64,000 nucleotides of DNA. It comes from Streptacidiphilus sp. P02-A3a. Lineage in GTDB: Bacteria > Actinomycetota > Actinomycetes > Streptomycetales > Streptomycetaceae. Location: contig NZ_CP048289.1 of NCBI RefSeq assembly GCF_014084105.1, positions 1,807,922-1,871,921 of the forward strand. The letters are read 5' to 3'. Below are positions 18,687 to 27,008 of the stretch, in pieces. Below the pieces are notes generated by a model that worked only from the letters and a program-made list of their open reading frames with translations, made no database searches and had not been told where the DNA came from. Within the stretch, counting starts at the first letter, position 1. Every line of letters begins with the position of its first letter. The position numbers and the translations under genes are program-made.

Positions 18687-20303
18687 TCAGCCGGTGAGCG
18701 AGGCGCGGCGGACCTTGCCGGAGACCGTGCGCGGCAGCCGCTCGGTGAACTCCAGGGTGTGCACCCGGAGCGCCGAGCTGACCCGGGCGTCCACGTACCG
18801 CAGCAGGTCGGCGGCGGTCACCGTGGCGCCGTGGACGACCTCGACCACGGCGTGGGCGGCCTTGCCCAGGGTCGGGTGCGCGGTGGGCACCACCGCGGCG
18901 TCCCGCACCTCGGCGTGGGAGCGCAGCACCGCCTCCAGCTCGTACGGGGAGACCCGGTGCCCGCCCGACTTGAAGACGTCGTCCGAGCGGCCCAGCACCC
19001 GGATGTAGCCGTCCGCGCGGATCTCGCCGATGTCGCCGGTGCGGTAACGGCCGCCGCTGATCGCCCGGTTGGTGCGCTCCGGGTCGCCGTCGTAGCCGGC
19101 CATCATGCCGAGCGCCGGGCTGTTCAGGTCCACGCAGATGACCGAGTCCTCCACGACCATGTCCCAGCCGGGCAGCGGGAGGCCGAGCCACCCCGGCTCG
19201 CTCCGCATCCCCGGCGTGGTGCCGATCAGCGCCGTGGTCTCGGTCTGTCCGTAGCCCTCGCGGAGGGTGACCCCCCAGGCGGCGCCGACCGCCTCGGCGA
19301 CCCGCGCCGGGAGCGGCTCCCCGACGCTGGCGGCCTCGCGCAGCCGGGGTGCGGCGCTGCCCAGGTGCTCGACCAGCTGCGTCCAGTAGGACGGCGGCGC
19401 GCAGAGGCTGGTCACCCGCTGCTCGGCCAGTAGCCGCGGCAGCAGCGCCGGGGCGGCGCAGTCCTCCTCCGCCACGACCAGGGTGGCCTCCGCCGAGAAG
19501 GGCACGAAGAAGCTGGACCAGGAGTGCTTCGCCCAGCCGGGCGCGGAGACGTTCAGGTGCCGGTCGCCGGGCATCAGCCCGTTGAAGTACATCGAGGACA
19601 GGTGGCCGATCGGGTACGACACGTGGGTGTGCAGCACGAGCTTGGGTGCCGAGGTGGTGCCCGAGGTGAAGTAGGCGAAGGCCGGATCGGCGGCCCCGGT
19701 GGGGGAGTCGGGCAGGAACGGGCCCGGCGCCTGGTACGACGCCCGGTGGTCGAGCCAGCCGGGGACCGCCGGGCCGACCGCGATCCGGTTGGTCAGCGGG
19801 AGGTCGTCGAACAGGGCGGTGAGGCCGCTGCGGGTGACCAGGTGCCGCACCCGGCCCCGGGTGATCCGGTCGGCGGCCTCGGCCCGGGTCAGCGAGGTGT
19901 AGGTGGGGATGACGACGGCGCCGAGCTTGAGACAGGCCAGGATCGTCTCCCAGAGCTCGGACTGCTGGTCGAGCACCACCATCACCCGGTCGCCGCGGCT
20001 GACCCCCAGGCCGGTCAGCCAGTTGGCCAACTGGTCGGAGCGGGCCGACAGTTCGAGGTAGGAGATGGAGCGGACCGAGCCGTTGGCGCGGACCATCTCC
20101 AGCGCCGGCCGGTGGTTGTCCTCGGCGATCACGTCGAACCACTCCAGCGCCCAGTTGAACGTCTCCGGCCGGGGCCAGCTGAACGCCTTCCGGGCCGCGT
20201 CCAGGTCGGTGCGCAGTTCGAGCAGCAGGTCCCGGCCCGCGGCGAAGGCCAGGTGGGCCTCGGTGTGGCGGAACTTGCCCCAGTCGTCGGGTCGTTCGGT
20301 CAT
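18687..20303 (-). CDS. AMP-forming acyl-CoA synthetase/ligase
   Basis: 538 residues, ANL superfamily. Core motifs: phosphate loop AYFTSGTTSAPKLVLHTH, EGYGQTETTALIG (A5), YRTGDIGEI (A7), RSDDVFKSGGHRVSPYELEA (A8) and the catalytic Lys in TVSGKVRRASL (A10). It activates a carboxylic acid as acyl-AMP and usually transfers it to CoA. The overall layout is closest to medium-chain or benzoate-type CoA ligases. No carrier protein is encoded nearby. Its ATG overlaps the stop of the mutase-flavoenzyme gene (ATGA), so it belongs to the same pathway. The substrate is unknown; a methylaspartate-derived acid is an inference. Confidence 0.9.
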   Translation of the reverse strand: MTERPDDWGKFRHTEAHLAFAAGRDLLLELRTDLDAARKAFSWPRPETFNWALEWFDVIAEDNHRPALEMVRANGSVRSISYLELSARSDQLANWLTGLGVSRGDRVMVVLDQQSELWETILACLKLGAVVIPTYTSLTRAEAADRITRGRVRHLVTRSGLTALFDDLPLTNRIAVGPAVPGWLDHRASYQAPGPFLPDSPTGAADPAFAYFTSGTTSAPKLVLHTHVSYPIGHLSSMYFNGLMPGDRHLNVSAPGWAKHSWSSFFVPFSAEATLVVAEEDCAAPALLPRLLAEQRVTSLCAPPSYWTQLVEHLGSAAPRLREAASVGEPLPARVAEAVGAAWGVTLREGYGQTETTALIGTTPGMRSEPGWLGLPLPGWDMVVEDSVICVDLNSPALGMMAGYDGDPERTNRAISGGRYRTGDIGEIRADGYIRVLGRSDDVFKSGGHRVSPYELEAVLRSHAEVRDAAVVPTAHPTLGKAAHAVVEVVHGATVTAADLLRYVDARVSSALRVHTLEFTERLPRTVSGKVRRASLTG

Positions 20304-23300
20304 CGGTGGCCTCCGTCGAGTGCGGGTTGCGGCAGCTGGTCCGCGGTCTGGGTGAGGGCGTCCGCCGCGACGGCGTCCGCGTCCGAGGTGAACGCCGTCC
20401 ACGGGCCCGGGCGGGTGGAGCCCAGCTGCATGAACCAGCGCTGGCCCTCGGTGGGGATGCCCAGGACGTACAGCCCGGCCACGGGAGCGCCGGACAGGTC
20501 GGTCGGTCGGAACGGCGCGGCGGTGACCGCCACGCCGCCGGTGTCGAGGGGCTCGTCGCCCGCGGCGTTGGTCCAGCTGGTCAGCAGCCCGGCGCGGACC
20601 AGCTGGCCGGTCAGCGGTGCCGGGTCGCGGACCAGGTCGACGCCGGGGATCCGCGCGTCGATCAGGGTCGGGCACACCTGCGGGCCACCCTCGACCTGCG
20701 GCGAGGACGCGGTGTACGCCCCGGCGTCGGCGTCGCCGGCGAAGCGGACCGAGGGGCCGACGATCTCCAGCACCCCGGCGTTCATCAGCGCCAGCGTCTG
20801 CGCCAGCCGCTCCACCGGCGGCCCGGCGGCGAGGAAGGAGCCGAGCGGGGCGAACCAGCCGAGGAAGTCGCGCTGGTGGGAGCGGGCGGTCAGGCCGCCG
20901 TAGTCCACCGCGAGCCGCAGGGTGCCGCGGACGTCGCGGATCACGTCCAGGGCGGCCTTCAGTGGACCGTGGTAGTTGCCCAGCCGGGCCTGCGCGATGT
21001 CCGCCTCCAGCAGTTCGGCCAGCGCCGCGGCGAAGTCCTTGGGACCGGCGAAGCGCAGCCCGGCGAACGGACGGCTCAGCCGGTCGACGTCCAGCGGCGC
21101 GAGCCCGTCCACGCCCAGCCGCTCGGCCTCCTGCCGGGCGACCCGCTCGGCCGCCGCGACACCCGCGGCGACGACCGCCGCGGCGACCCGGTCGAGGTAG
21201 CCGCCCTCGGCCTCGGCGCCCGACCGGGCCCGGACCGCGGTGGCGTGGTAGACCAGTTGCAGTTCGGCGGCCAGCCACGGCCACACCTCGGCGCGGAAGT
21301 CCAGCGGCCCGTGCCGACGCAGCTCGGTGATCCGCTCGGGGGTGAACAGCCGTGCCTGGTAGCGCCAGTCGGGCTGCTTCTGGTTGAGCCCGCGCGCCGG
21401 CATCGGCACCCCGGACCGGGACCCCGCCACCAGCTTCGGCTCCCGCCCGGACGGTAAGTAGCGCAGGCCGCCGCGTCCGTCCTCCTGGAACCGGCCGCCG
21501 CGACCGGCGGTGAGCGCGGCGACGACGTCGTAGAAGGAGAGCCCCATGCCCAGCACCGCGACCCGGCTCCCCGGCGCGATGCTCGCCAGCGGCATGTCGG
21601 CGGCGCTGTCGCCGCGGATGTAGCGGGCGCCGAGGTGCGCGGCGGCGAAGGCCGACAGTTGGCCCTGCTCGCCGGAGAGTTCGGTGACCGCGTGTCCGGT
21701 CGCCAGCACCACCCGGTCCGCGTGCAGCACCTGGCCGTCCGCGAGCGGCAGCCGCCAGTCCTGCTCGTCCCTTTCCACGGCGACGACCTCGCCGGAGACC
21801 CGGCGCAGGGTCGCGGTGGCCGGGAGCGAGGACTCCACCGCGTCCAGGTAGAAGCTCAGGTAGCGCCCGTAGACCCCGCGCGGCGCGTAGGACCCGGGAC
21901 CGGGGAAGTCGGGGTCGGTGGCCGCCCACCACTCGCCCAGCGAGGGTCCGGCCCCGGCCCGGGTGGGGCCCGCGTCCGGCGGCCCCGAGAACATGGTCAC
22001 CTCCCCGCAGGCCGTGTTCATCAGGAACGACTGGTCCTGGTTGGTGCGCCAGATGCGTCCCGCGCCCACCTGGACCTTGTCGATCACGCTGATCTCCACC
22101 CGCCGCTCGGGCCTGGCCTTGGCCAGCCGGGCCGCGATCCGTTCGGCCACGGCGAGGCCGCGCGGGCCCGAGCCGACGATGGCGATCCGGTGCGGGGTGG
22201 ACCCGCCGGTGATCGAGGTGAGCCGGTCGTGCGACTCGGCGGTGTAGCGCAGCATGCCCAGCAGCCGGGCGGAGGTGACCGCCGTGGTGCCGGTGCCGGT
22301 GCTGGTGCCGGTGCCGGTGTGCGACGCGGTCAGCGGCATCGCCCCGGTCTTCGCCCAGACCAGCCTGCCGTCGTCGCCGATCGCGCCCTGGGCGGCGCCG
22401 GCGTTGTCGCGGTGCAGGCAGAACGGCACGTCCAGGACCCCGTCGGCGAACGCCTTGCGCAGCGCCAGGCCGAGGTCCGGTGAACCCGCCAGCACCGCTT
22501 TGATCAGCGTGGACGCCTCGGTGTAGACGGTCTCGTAGTCGACCTGGCGGGCCCAGGGCAGGGTGCAGTCGTCGGTCAGGGCGTGCATGCCCGCGGTGGC
22601 CGCCCGCTCCAGAGCGGCGACGTTCTCGGCGATGGTGGGGATCCGCTGGGCCTCCACGGCGGTCTTGACGATCAGCCGGGAGGCCCCGCCGCGCACCGCG
22701 ATCTGCGCCGAGGTCTCCAGCAGCAGCTTCGCGCCCTGCTCGGTCCCCGGGTAGACGCCCATGTAGCTGTAGAGCACCAGGTGCCGGGCCACCCCGGCGG
22801 GCAGGTACTCCTCGGCCAGGTGGTGCAGCGCGGCCAGCGCCTCGATGTCCTGCACCGCGTGCGTCTGCTGGGCGTACGAGAGCGACACCGAGGTCAGGCC
22901 GCAGCGGGCGAAGAACATCGCCTCCAGCACGCTGATCGCGACCAGCAGCGAGGGCGGACACATCTGCCCGAGCATGCAGCCGCCGAACGTCTCCAGGTGC
23001 GCCCGCAGCCCGCGGGCGGCGGCGGTCTCGGCGAACTGCCGCGCGGCGTCCGCCCAGGCGGGCACGGACTCGCTCAACGGCAGCCGGGAGTAGGGCAGGC
23101 AGTACGAGACCGGACCGCCCTCGGACGCCGACAGGCCGGCGGCGACCATTGCCTCGAAGATATGCGCGGGACGGGCCGATCCGTGGCGTACCTGGACCGG
23201 TATTCGGTGGTCGGTGGCCGCGATTACCCGGGCGGTCGTTTCCAGGTCGTGGTTCGCGATCGGAAAACCGTTCAGCGGCTTTCCGGCGGCCAGCGCCGCG

Positions 23301-23503
23301 GCGGCGCCCGCCAGGTCCTCCACTCGGGTGTACGAATCAATGGTGATGGTACCGGCGGTCCGGGCGCGGACCGCCGCGACGGCGCGCAGACCCGCCGCCA
23401 TTTCCTCGGGGTCGGACATTCCCATGCGCGGCTGCACGACCAGTCCGCCGCCGGCGGCCGCCCTTTCCACGTAGGTCTGGAAATCGACCTGCCTTTCCGT
23501 CAC
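20300..23503 (-). CDS. Fusion: glutamate (methylaspartate) mutase large subunit + FAD/NAD(P)-binding oxidoreductase
   Basis: 1067 residues, two full-length enzyme domains. Residues about 1-425 are a B12-dependent mutase E chain: QPRMGM, TITIDSYTR, PLNGFP, VQVRHGSARP, SASEGGPVSYCLPYS, SLSYAQ and MPLTA are E-chain blocks. A Thr/Gly linker, coded by GTGCCG-type repeats, lies around residues 395-410. From about residue 440 comes a flavoprotein: HRIAIVGSGPRGLAVAERIA (FAD loop), GAGRIWRTNQ, LMNTACGEVTMF, YGRYLSFYL, VVLATGH and a second Rossmann loop VAVLGMGLSFYDVV. This half resembles the PF13454-type flavoproteins that, as I recall, include aspartate N-oxygenases of the CreE/FzmM type. The mutase half would make 3-methylaspartate from L-glutamate. 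GTG start overlaps the S-subunit stop (GTGA). Domain calls are strong; the flavin reaction is inferred. Confidence 0.87.
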   Translation of the reverse strand: MTERQVDFQTYVERAAAGGGLVVQPRMGMSDPEEMAAGLRAVAAVRARTAGTITIDSYTRVEDLAGAAAALAAGKPLNGFPIANHDLETTARVIAATDHRIPVQVRHGSARPAHIFEAMVAAGLSASEGGPVSYCLPYSRLPLSESVPAWADAARQFAETAAARGLRAHLETFGGCMLGQMCPPSLLVAISVLEAMFFARCGLTSVSLSYAQQTHAVQDIEALAALHHLAEEYLPAGVARHLVLYSYMGVYPGTEQGAKLLLETSAQIAVRGGASRLIVKTAVEAQRIPTIAENVAALERAATAGMHALTDDCTLPWARQVDYETVYTEASTLIKAVLAGSPDLGLALRKAFADGVLDVPFCLHRDNAGAAQGAIGDDGRLVWAKTGAMPLTASHTGTGTSTGTGTTAVTSARLLGMLRYTAESHDRLTSITGGSTPHRIAIVGSGPRGLAVAERIAARLAKARPERRVEISVIDKVQVGAGRIWRTNQDQSFLMNTACGEVTMFSGPPDAGPTRAGAGPSLGEWWAATDPDFPGPGSYAPRGVYGRYLSFYLDAVESSLPATATLRRVSGEVVAVERDEQDWRLPLADGQVLHADRVVLATGHAVTELSGEQGQLSAFAAAHLGARYIRGDSAADMPLASIAPGSRVAVLGMGLSFYDVVAALTAGRGGRFQEDGRGGLRYLPSGREPKLVAGSRSGVPMPARGLNQKQPDWRYQARLFTPERITELRRHGPLDFRAEVWPWLAAELQLVYHATAVRARSGAEAEGGYLDRVAAAVVAAGVAAAERVARQEAERLGVDGLAPLDVDRLSRPFAGLRFAGPKDFAAALAELLEADIAQARLGNYHGPLKAALDVIRDVRGTLRLAVDYGGLTARSHQRDFLGWFAPLGSFLAAGPPVERLAQTLALMNAGVLEIVGPSVRFAGDADAGAYTASSPQVEGGPQVCPTLIDARIPGVDLVRDPAPLTGQLVRAGLLTSWTNAAGDEPLDTGGVAVTAAPFRPTDLSGAPVAGLYVLGIPTEGQRWFMQLGSTRPGPWTAFTSDADAVAADALTQTADQLPQPALDGGHR
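22286..22320. repeat. GTGCCG hexanucleotide repeat encoding a Thr/Gly linker
   Basis: About six near-perfect GTGCCG units (one GTGCTG) read on the minus strand as Gly-Thr repeats (TGTGTSTGTGTT). They sit near the junction between the mutase and flavoprotein halves of the fusion gene. Confidence 0.75.
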
Positions 23504-23985
23504 GCCGCAACCCCTTCACTGGAGGTGATGTCGATGGAGGAGAACCGGGCCAGCACCCGGCCGAATTCGGCCGGATCCGTGCCCTCGTTGAAGACCGCGT
23601 TGAAGCCGGCGGCGAGCAGTTCCTCGGCCAGGTCCGTGTTCGCCGTCCCCTGGATGTCCAGCTTTCCGCCGATCAAAGCGGGTACCGACGCCACCACCGG
23701 GTCCCCGTCGGCGCGCAGGGCGCGGATCAGCCGGGCGCCGTCGATGTGCCCGTGCCCGTTGACCGAGGAGATGACCACGGAACTCGGTGCGTACCCGCGG
23801 ACCGATTCGATGAGCACCTGGTCCGGTACACAGGGACCCAGGTTCACCACCTCGTAGCCCATTTCTTCGAGCAGCAGCTGGAGAAACACCAGATTCCACG
23901 TGTGGGAATCCGAGGATACGGTGGAGAGGATAACGATCTGTTTGCACAGTGTTCCGGACATCTGACCCCTGTTCTGTTCCGGCAC
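23500..23985 (-). CDS. Glutamate (methylaspartate) mutase small subunit, cobalamin-binding
   Basis: 161 residues, a flavodoxin-like B12-binding fold. The DxH cobalt-ligating motif is present in STVSSDSHTWNLVFLQLLLE, but the usual DxHxxG glycine is Asn. Other B12 blocks are VISSVNGHGHIDG (SxL-like) and the GG loop in PALIGGKLDIQG. It pairs with the E chain encoded downstream to form the active mutase. A few residues (MPEQNRGQMSGTLCK) precede the core; an alternative start at the second Met is possible. First gene of the operon, translationally coupled to the fusion gene by a GTGA overlap, and divergent from the XRE regulator. Confidence 0.88.
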   Translation of the reverse strand: MPEQNRGQMSGTLCKQIVILSTVSSDSHTWNLVFLQLLLEEMGYEVVNLGPCVPDQVLIESVRGYAPSSVVISSVNGHGHIDGARLIRALRADGDPVVASVPALIGGKLDIQGTANTDLAEELLAAGFNAVFNEGTDPAEFGRVLARFSSIDITSSEGVAA

Positions 23986-24297
23986 CGGGTGGGGTGAACA
24001 GGTTCAGGTTGGTCCGTGGACGGGCGCCGGGACAGGATGGTTCGCGAATCGTGAACTCAAGTTCGAGAAGTCCGGCGAAAGAGTGTCCGGGAAAGGGGTG
24101 CAGTCGCGGCGTCGTCAGCGAGTGCACCAGTAGGTGCAATCCCCAGCATGGCCTACATAAGTGGTCTGCGTCACTATTTCGGCGGACCGGATGGAACTCG
24201 CGGCGCCGGAAACGGCCGCAGGGGGGTACCAGCGGCTGCTGATCCTGGTACCAGCGGTAACTGGCACGGGGATGCGGGTTCAGGCATCCTGACAGGT
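23986..24297. promoter_or_regulatory. Divergent control region between the mutase operon and the XRE regulator
   Basis: 312 bp rich in dyads and repeats. CCTGTTC (23968-23974) pairs with GAACAGG (23996-24002). GAACT-CA-AGTTC is at 24053-24064. TGCACC-AGTA-GGTGCA is at 24123-24138. GGTACCAGCGG occurs as a direct repeat at 24225 and 24247 (22 bp apart, about two helical turns), the second overlapping palindrome CTGGTACCAG. No cobalamin riboswitch core was recognised. Likely binding sites for the adjacent XRE regulator and other factors; which is which is unknown. Confidence 0.55.
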
Positions 24298-25221
24298 ATG
24301 AGCACCGCAGCCACCCCGCTCGCACTGGTCCACTCGGCGGTCGACCCGGACGAGGTCCGCCGCCGCGAACTCGCCGCCTTCCTGCGCAGTCGCCGGGAGC
24401 GGATCTCGCCCGAGCAGGTCGGGCTGCCCGCCGTCGGCCGCCGCCGCACCCCGGGGCTGCGCCGCGAGGAGGTGGCGCAGCTCGCCGCGGTCGGGGTCAC
24501 CTGGTACACCTGGCTGGAGCAGTCGCGCGACATCCAGGTCTCCGCGCAGGTGCTGGACGCCATCGCGCGCGCCCTGCTGCTCGGGCCCAACGAGCGCAGC
24601 CACCTGTTCTCGCTCGCCGAGACCCAGGACCCGGCGCCGATCAGCATGTGCCCCACGATCACCCCGGCGCTGGAGGCGATCCTGGCCCAGCTGGAGCCGC
24701 TGCCCGCGGTCGCCGCCAACAGCCGCTGCGACGTGCTCGCCTACAACCGGACCTACCGGCACCTGATCTCCGACCTGGACGCGGTCCCGAGCGAGGACCG
24801 CAACTTCCTCTGGCTGGCCTTCACCGAACCCCGCTGGAAGAAGGTGCTGCTCGACTACGAGGCGGCCACCTCCTCCATGGTCGCCAAGTTCCGCGGCGCG
24901 ATGGCCGACCATGTCGCCGAGCCCGGCTGGAAGGCCCTGGTCAAGCGGCTGCGGCTGGCCTCGCCGGAGTTCGAGGAGAAGTGGCAGCGGCACGAGGTGG
25001 GACTGACCTCGCACGGCGAGAAGCGCTTCCTGAACCCGCACGTGGGGCTGCTGCACTTCGAGTTCACCAACCTGTGGCTGGGCCCCAAGATCAGCACCCG
25101 GCTGGTCACCTACACCCCCGCCGACGACGAGACCCGCGAGCGGATCGAACGGCTGCACGCCATCGCGGTCGAGATCGAGCGGCGCGAGCAGGCCGGGCCG
25201 CCGCACCCGGTCCGCGCCTGA
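24298..25221 (+). CDS. XRE-family regulator with MmyB-like ligand-binding domain
   Basis: 307 residues. N-terminal HTH_31/XRE: RRRELAAFLRSRRERISPEQ, RRTPGLRREEVAQLAAVGVT, WYTWLEQSRDIQVSAQVLDA. The MmyB-like C-terminal domain follows (AVAANSRCDVLAYNRTYRHL, RWKKVLLDYEAATSSMVAKF, and FLNPHVGLLHFEF), proposed to bind fatty acids or similar ligands. This family commonly sits divergent from a single oxidoreductase operon it controls, which matches its position opposite the mutase-flavoenzyme operon. ATG 24298; the longer frame to 24148 runs through the operator region. Confidence 0.9.
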   Translation: MSTAATPLALVHSAVDPDEVRRRELAAFLRSRRERISPEQVGLPAVGRRRTPGLRREEVAQLAAVGVTWYTWLEQSRDIQVSAQVLDAIARALLLGPNERSHLFSLAETQDPAPISMCPTITPALEAILAQLEPLPAVAANSRCDVLAYNRTYRHLISDLDAVPSEDRNFLWLAFTEPRWKKVLLDYEAATSSMVAKFRGAMADHVAEPGWKALVKRLRLASPEFEEKWQRHEVGLTSHGEKRFLNPHVGLLHFEFTNLWLGPKISTRLVTYTPADDETRERIERLHAIAVEIERREQAGPPHPVRA

Positions 25222-25298
25222 GCCCGGACCGGCCCGGGCTCACCGGGTGGGACAATGAGGGGTCCGCCACCACCGCACCGGGAACGGGAACCAGCACC

Positions 25299-26465
25299 AT
25301 GACCACCACCGCCGCAGCCCCCGCCACCCTCGCCGCCCCGCTGCGCCTCGGGGAGCGGATCGAGGTGTGGCCGCCGGTCGTGCTGGCGCCGATGGCGGGG
25401 ATCACCAACGCCCCCTTCCGCAGCCTGTGCCGCGAGCAGAGCGGCGGCAAGGGCCTGTTCGTCTCCGAGATGATCACCACCCGGGCCCTGGTCGAGCGGG
25501 ACCGCAAGACCATGCGGCTGATCCGCTTCGACGCCTCCGAGCAGCCCCGGTCGATCCAGCTCTACGGGGTGGACCCGGACATCGTCGGCCGCGCCGCCCG
25601 CATGATCGCGGAGGAGGGCCTGGCCGACCACATCGACCTGAACTTCGGCTGCCCGGTGCCCAAGGTGACCCGCCGCGGCGGCGGCTCGGCGCTGCCGTAC
25701 AAGCGGAACCTGCTCCGGCGGATCCTGCGCGAGGCGGTGGCCGGGGCGGGCGGGCTGCCGGTCACCATGAAGATGCGCAAGGGCATCGACGACGACCACA
25801 TGACCTACCTGGACGCCGGCCGGATCGGCGCGGAGGAGGGCGTCGCCGCCATCGCCCTGCACGGCCGCACCGCGATCCAGCACTACAGCGGCACCGCCGA
25901 CTGGTCCGCCATCGCCCGGCTGCGCGAGGCCGTGCCGGCGCACGTCCCGGTGCTGGGCAACGGCGACATCTGGTCGGCGGACGACGCGGTCCGGATGGTC
26001 CGCGAGACCGGCTGTGACGGAGTGGTGGTCGGCCGGGGCTGCCTGGGCCGCCCGTGGCTGTTCCAGGAGCTGGTCTCGGTCTTCGAGGGCGACGCCGAGT
26101 ACGCGCGCCCCTCCTTCCCCTATGTCGCCCGGGTGATGCTGCGCCACGCGCAGCTGCTCGGTGAGTGGATCGGCGACGAGAAGCACGGCGTGGTCGACTT
26201 CCGCAAGCACGTGGCCTGGTACACCAAGGGCTTCTCGGTCGGCTCCGAGCTGCGCCGGGCCCTCGGCCTGGCCTCCGGGCTGGACGAGCTGGCCGAGCTG
26301 CTGGCGGCGGTGGACCAGGAGCAGTCCTGGCCGCTGAGCGCCGACGGCCCGCGCGGGCGGACCTCGGGCGCGAACCGGGTGGTGCTGCCCGAGGGCTGGC
26401 TGGACGACCCGTACGACTGCGCCGTCCCCGACGCCGACGCCGAGCTCGACACCTCCGGCGGCTGA
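25299..26465 (+). CDS. dusB: tRNA-dihydrouridine synthase DusB-like
   Basis: 388 residues. FMN-dependent reduction of uridine to dihydrouridine in tRNA D-loops. Signature blocks: VLAPMAGITNAPFRSLC, IQLYGVDPDIVG, IDLNFGCPVPKVTRRGGGSA with the catalytic Cys, ALHGRTAIQHYSGTADW and GCDGVVVGRGCLGRPW. The C-terminal helical tRNA-binding domain is present. ATG at 25299; upstream in-frame Mets belong to the overlapping reading of the XRE gene. Weak ribosome site (GGGAACGGGAACC). Ends 12 bp before a strong terminator. Confidence 0.94.
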   Translation: MTTTAAAPATLAAPLRLGERIEVWPPVVLAPMAGITNAPFRSLCREQSGGKGLFVSEMITTRALVERDRKTMRLIRFDASEQPRSIQLYGVDPDIVGRAARMIAEEGLADHIDLNFGCPVPKVTRRGGGSALPYKRNLLRRILREAVAGAGGLPVTMKMRKGIDDDHMTYLDAGRIGAEEGVAAIALHGRTAIQHYSGTADWSAIARLREAVPAHVPVLGNGDIWSADDAVRMVRETGCDGVVVGRGCLGRPWLFQELVSVFEGDAEYARPSFPYVARVMLRHAQLLGEWIGDEKHGVVDFRKHVAWYTKGFSVGSELRRALGLASGLDELAELLAAVDQEQSWPLSADGPRGRTSGANRVVLPEGWLDDPYDCAVPDADAELDTSGG

Positions 26466-26476
26466 GACCTCCGCCG

Positions 26477-26510
26477 CCCCGGGCCGGGCGGATCGGAGCC
26501 CGGCCCGGGG
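26477..26510 (+). terminator. Terminator after dusB
   Basis: CCCCGGGCCGGGC (26477-26489) pairs perfectly with GCCCGGCCCGGGG (26498-26510), loop GGATCGGA. Confidence 0.8.
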
Positions 26511-26813
26511 AAGCGCGGGGGACGCGCGGGCGGACGGAAGATGGACGCCGTGGGTCCTCCCGGCTGAGGATCCGTACGCCGGACGGCCGAGTCTGCCCGA
26601 ATCCGGACCTCCGAAAGCACGTGACTCTGACCACACCGGCGGCTACTTTGCGTCAGTCGGACGTAAAACGCCCGGTGGCCCGGAGGGTGGATCAGCTTCC
26701 AAACGTGCACGCGTCATCCGGCGGCGGATCCGTGCAGGTCATCAAGGCAAGGCAACCCGTTCGCCATGGAACGGATGCGGATTGTCATGATCCTATGATC
26801 TTGTGGTTTCCAT

Positions 26814-26832
26814 GCGTTCACTTAGTGAACGC
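26814..26832. promoter_or_regulatory. 19-bp palindrome upstream of ppdK
   Basis: GCGTTCACTTAGTGAACGC is a perfect odd palindrome (9-bp half sites around one base), flanked by CCAT and TGG. It lies 177-195 bp upstream of the ppdK start in a 540-bp intergenic region that is unusually AT-rich for this DNA. The direct repeat ATGATC-CT-ATGATC lies about 20 bp further upstream. This is a good candidate for a dimeric repressor site controlling ppdK. Confidence 0.55.
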
Positions 26833-27008
26833 TGGCTAGCGTCAACCCGACGATTTTACTTTCACAGGCGAACGCCGATCCGCAGCTTTCGATCTATCGG
26901 GTTACCCACGGGTACAGCGCATCGACAGCCGATTGGGTGAGCTGAAGCGCCTTCGATCTGGGTATGTTCTCCGGCGTCAGGGCAACCGTGCGGCAGGAGA
27001 CCGAAACC

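Noticed and set aside
18687-22961. One 1424-codon frame joining the ligase with upstream sequence
   Set aside because: Its 5' part is an out-of-frame shadow of the mutase fusion gene. The real ligase starts at 20303, overlapping the fusion stop.
23986-24297. Cobalamin riboswitch before the B12-dependent mutase genes
   Set aside because: No B12-box or typical multi-stem core was recognised; only short operator-like dyads were found.
26964-27008. ATG at 26964 as the ppdK start
   Set aside because: The GTG at 27009 has AGGAGA at 8-base spacing and matches the family start; the extra 15 residues look non-coding.
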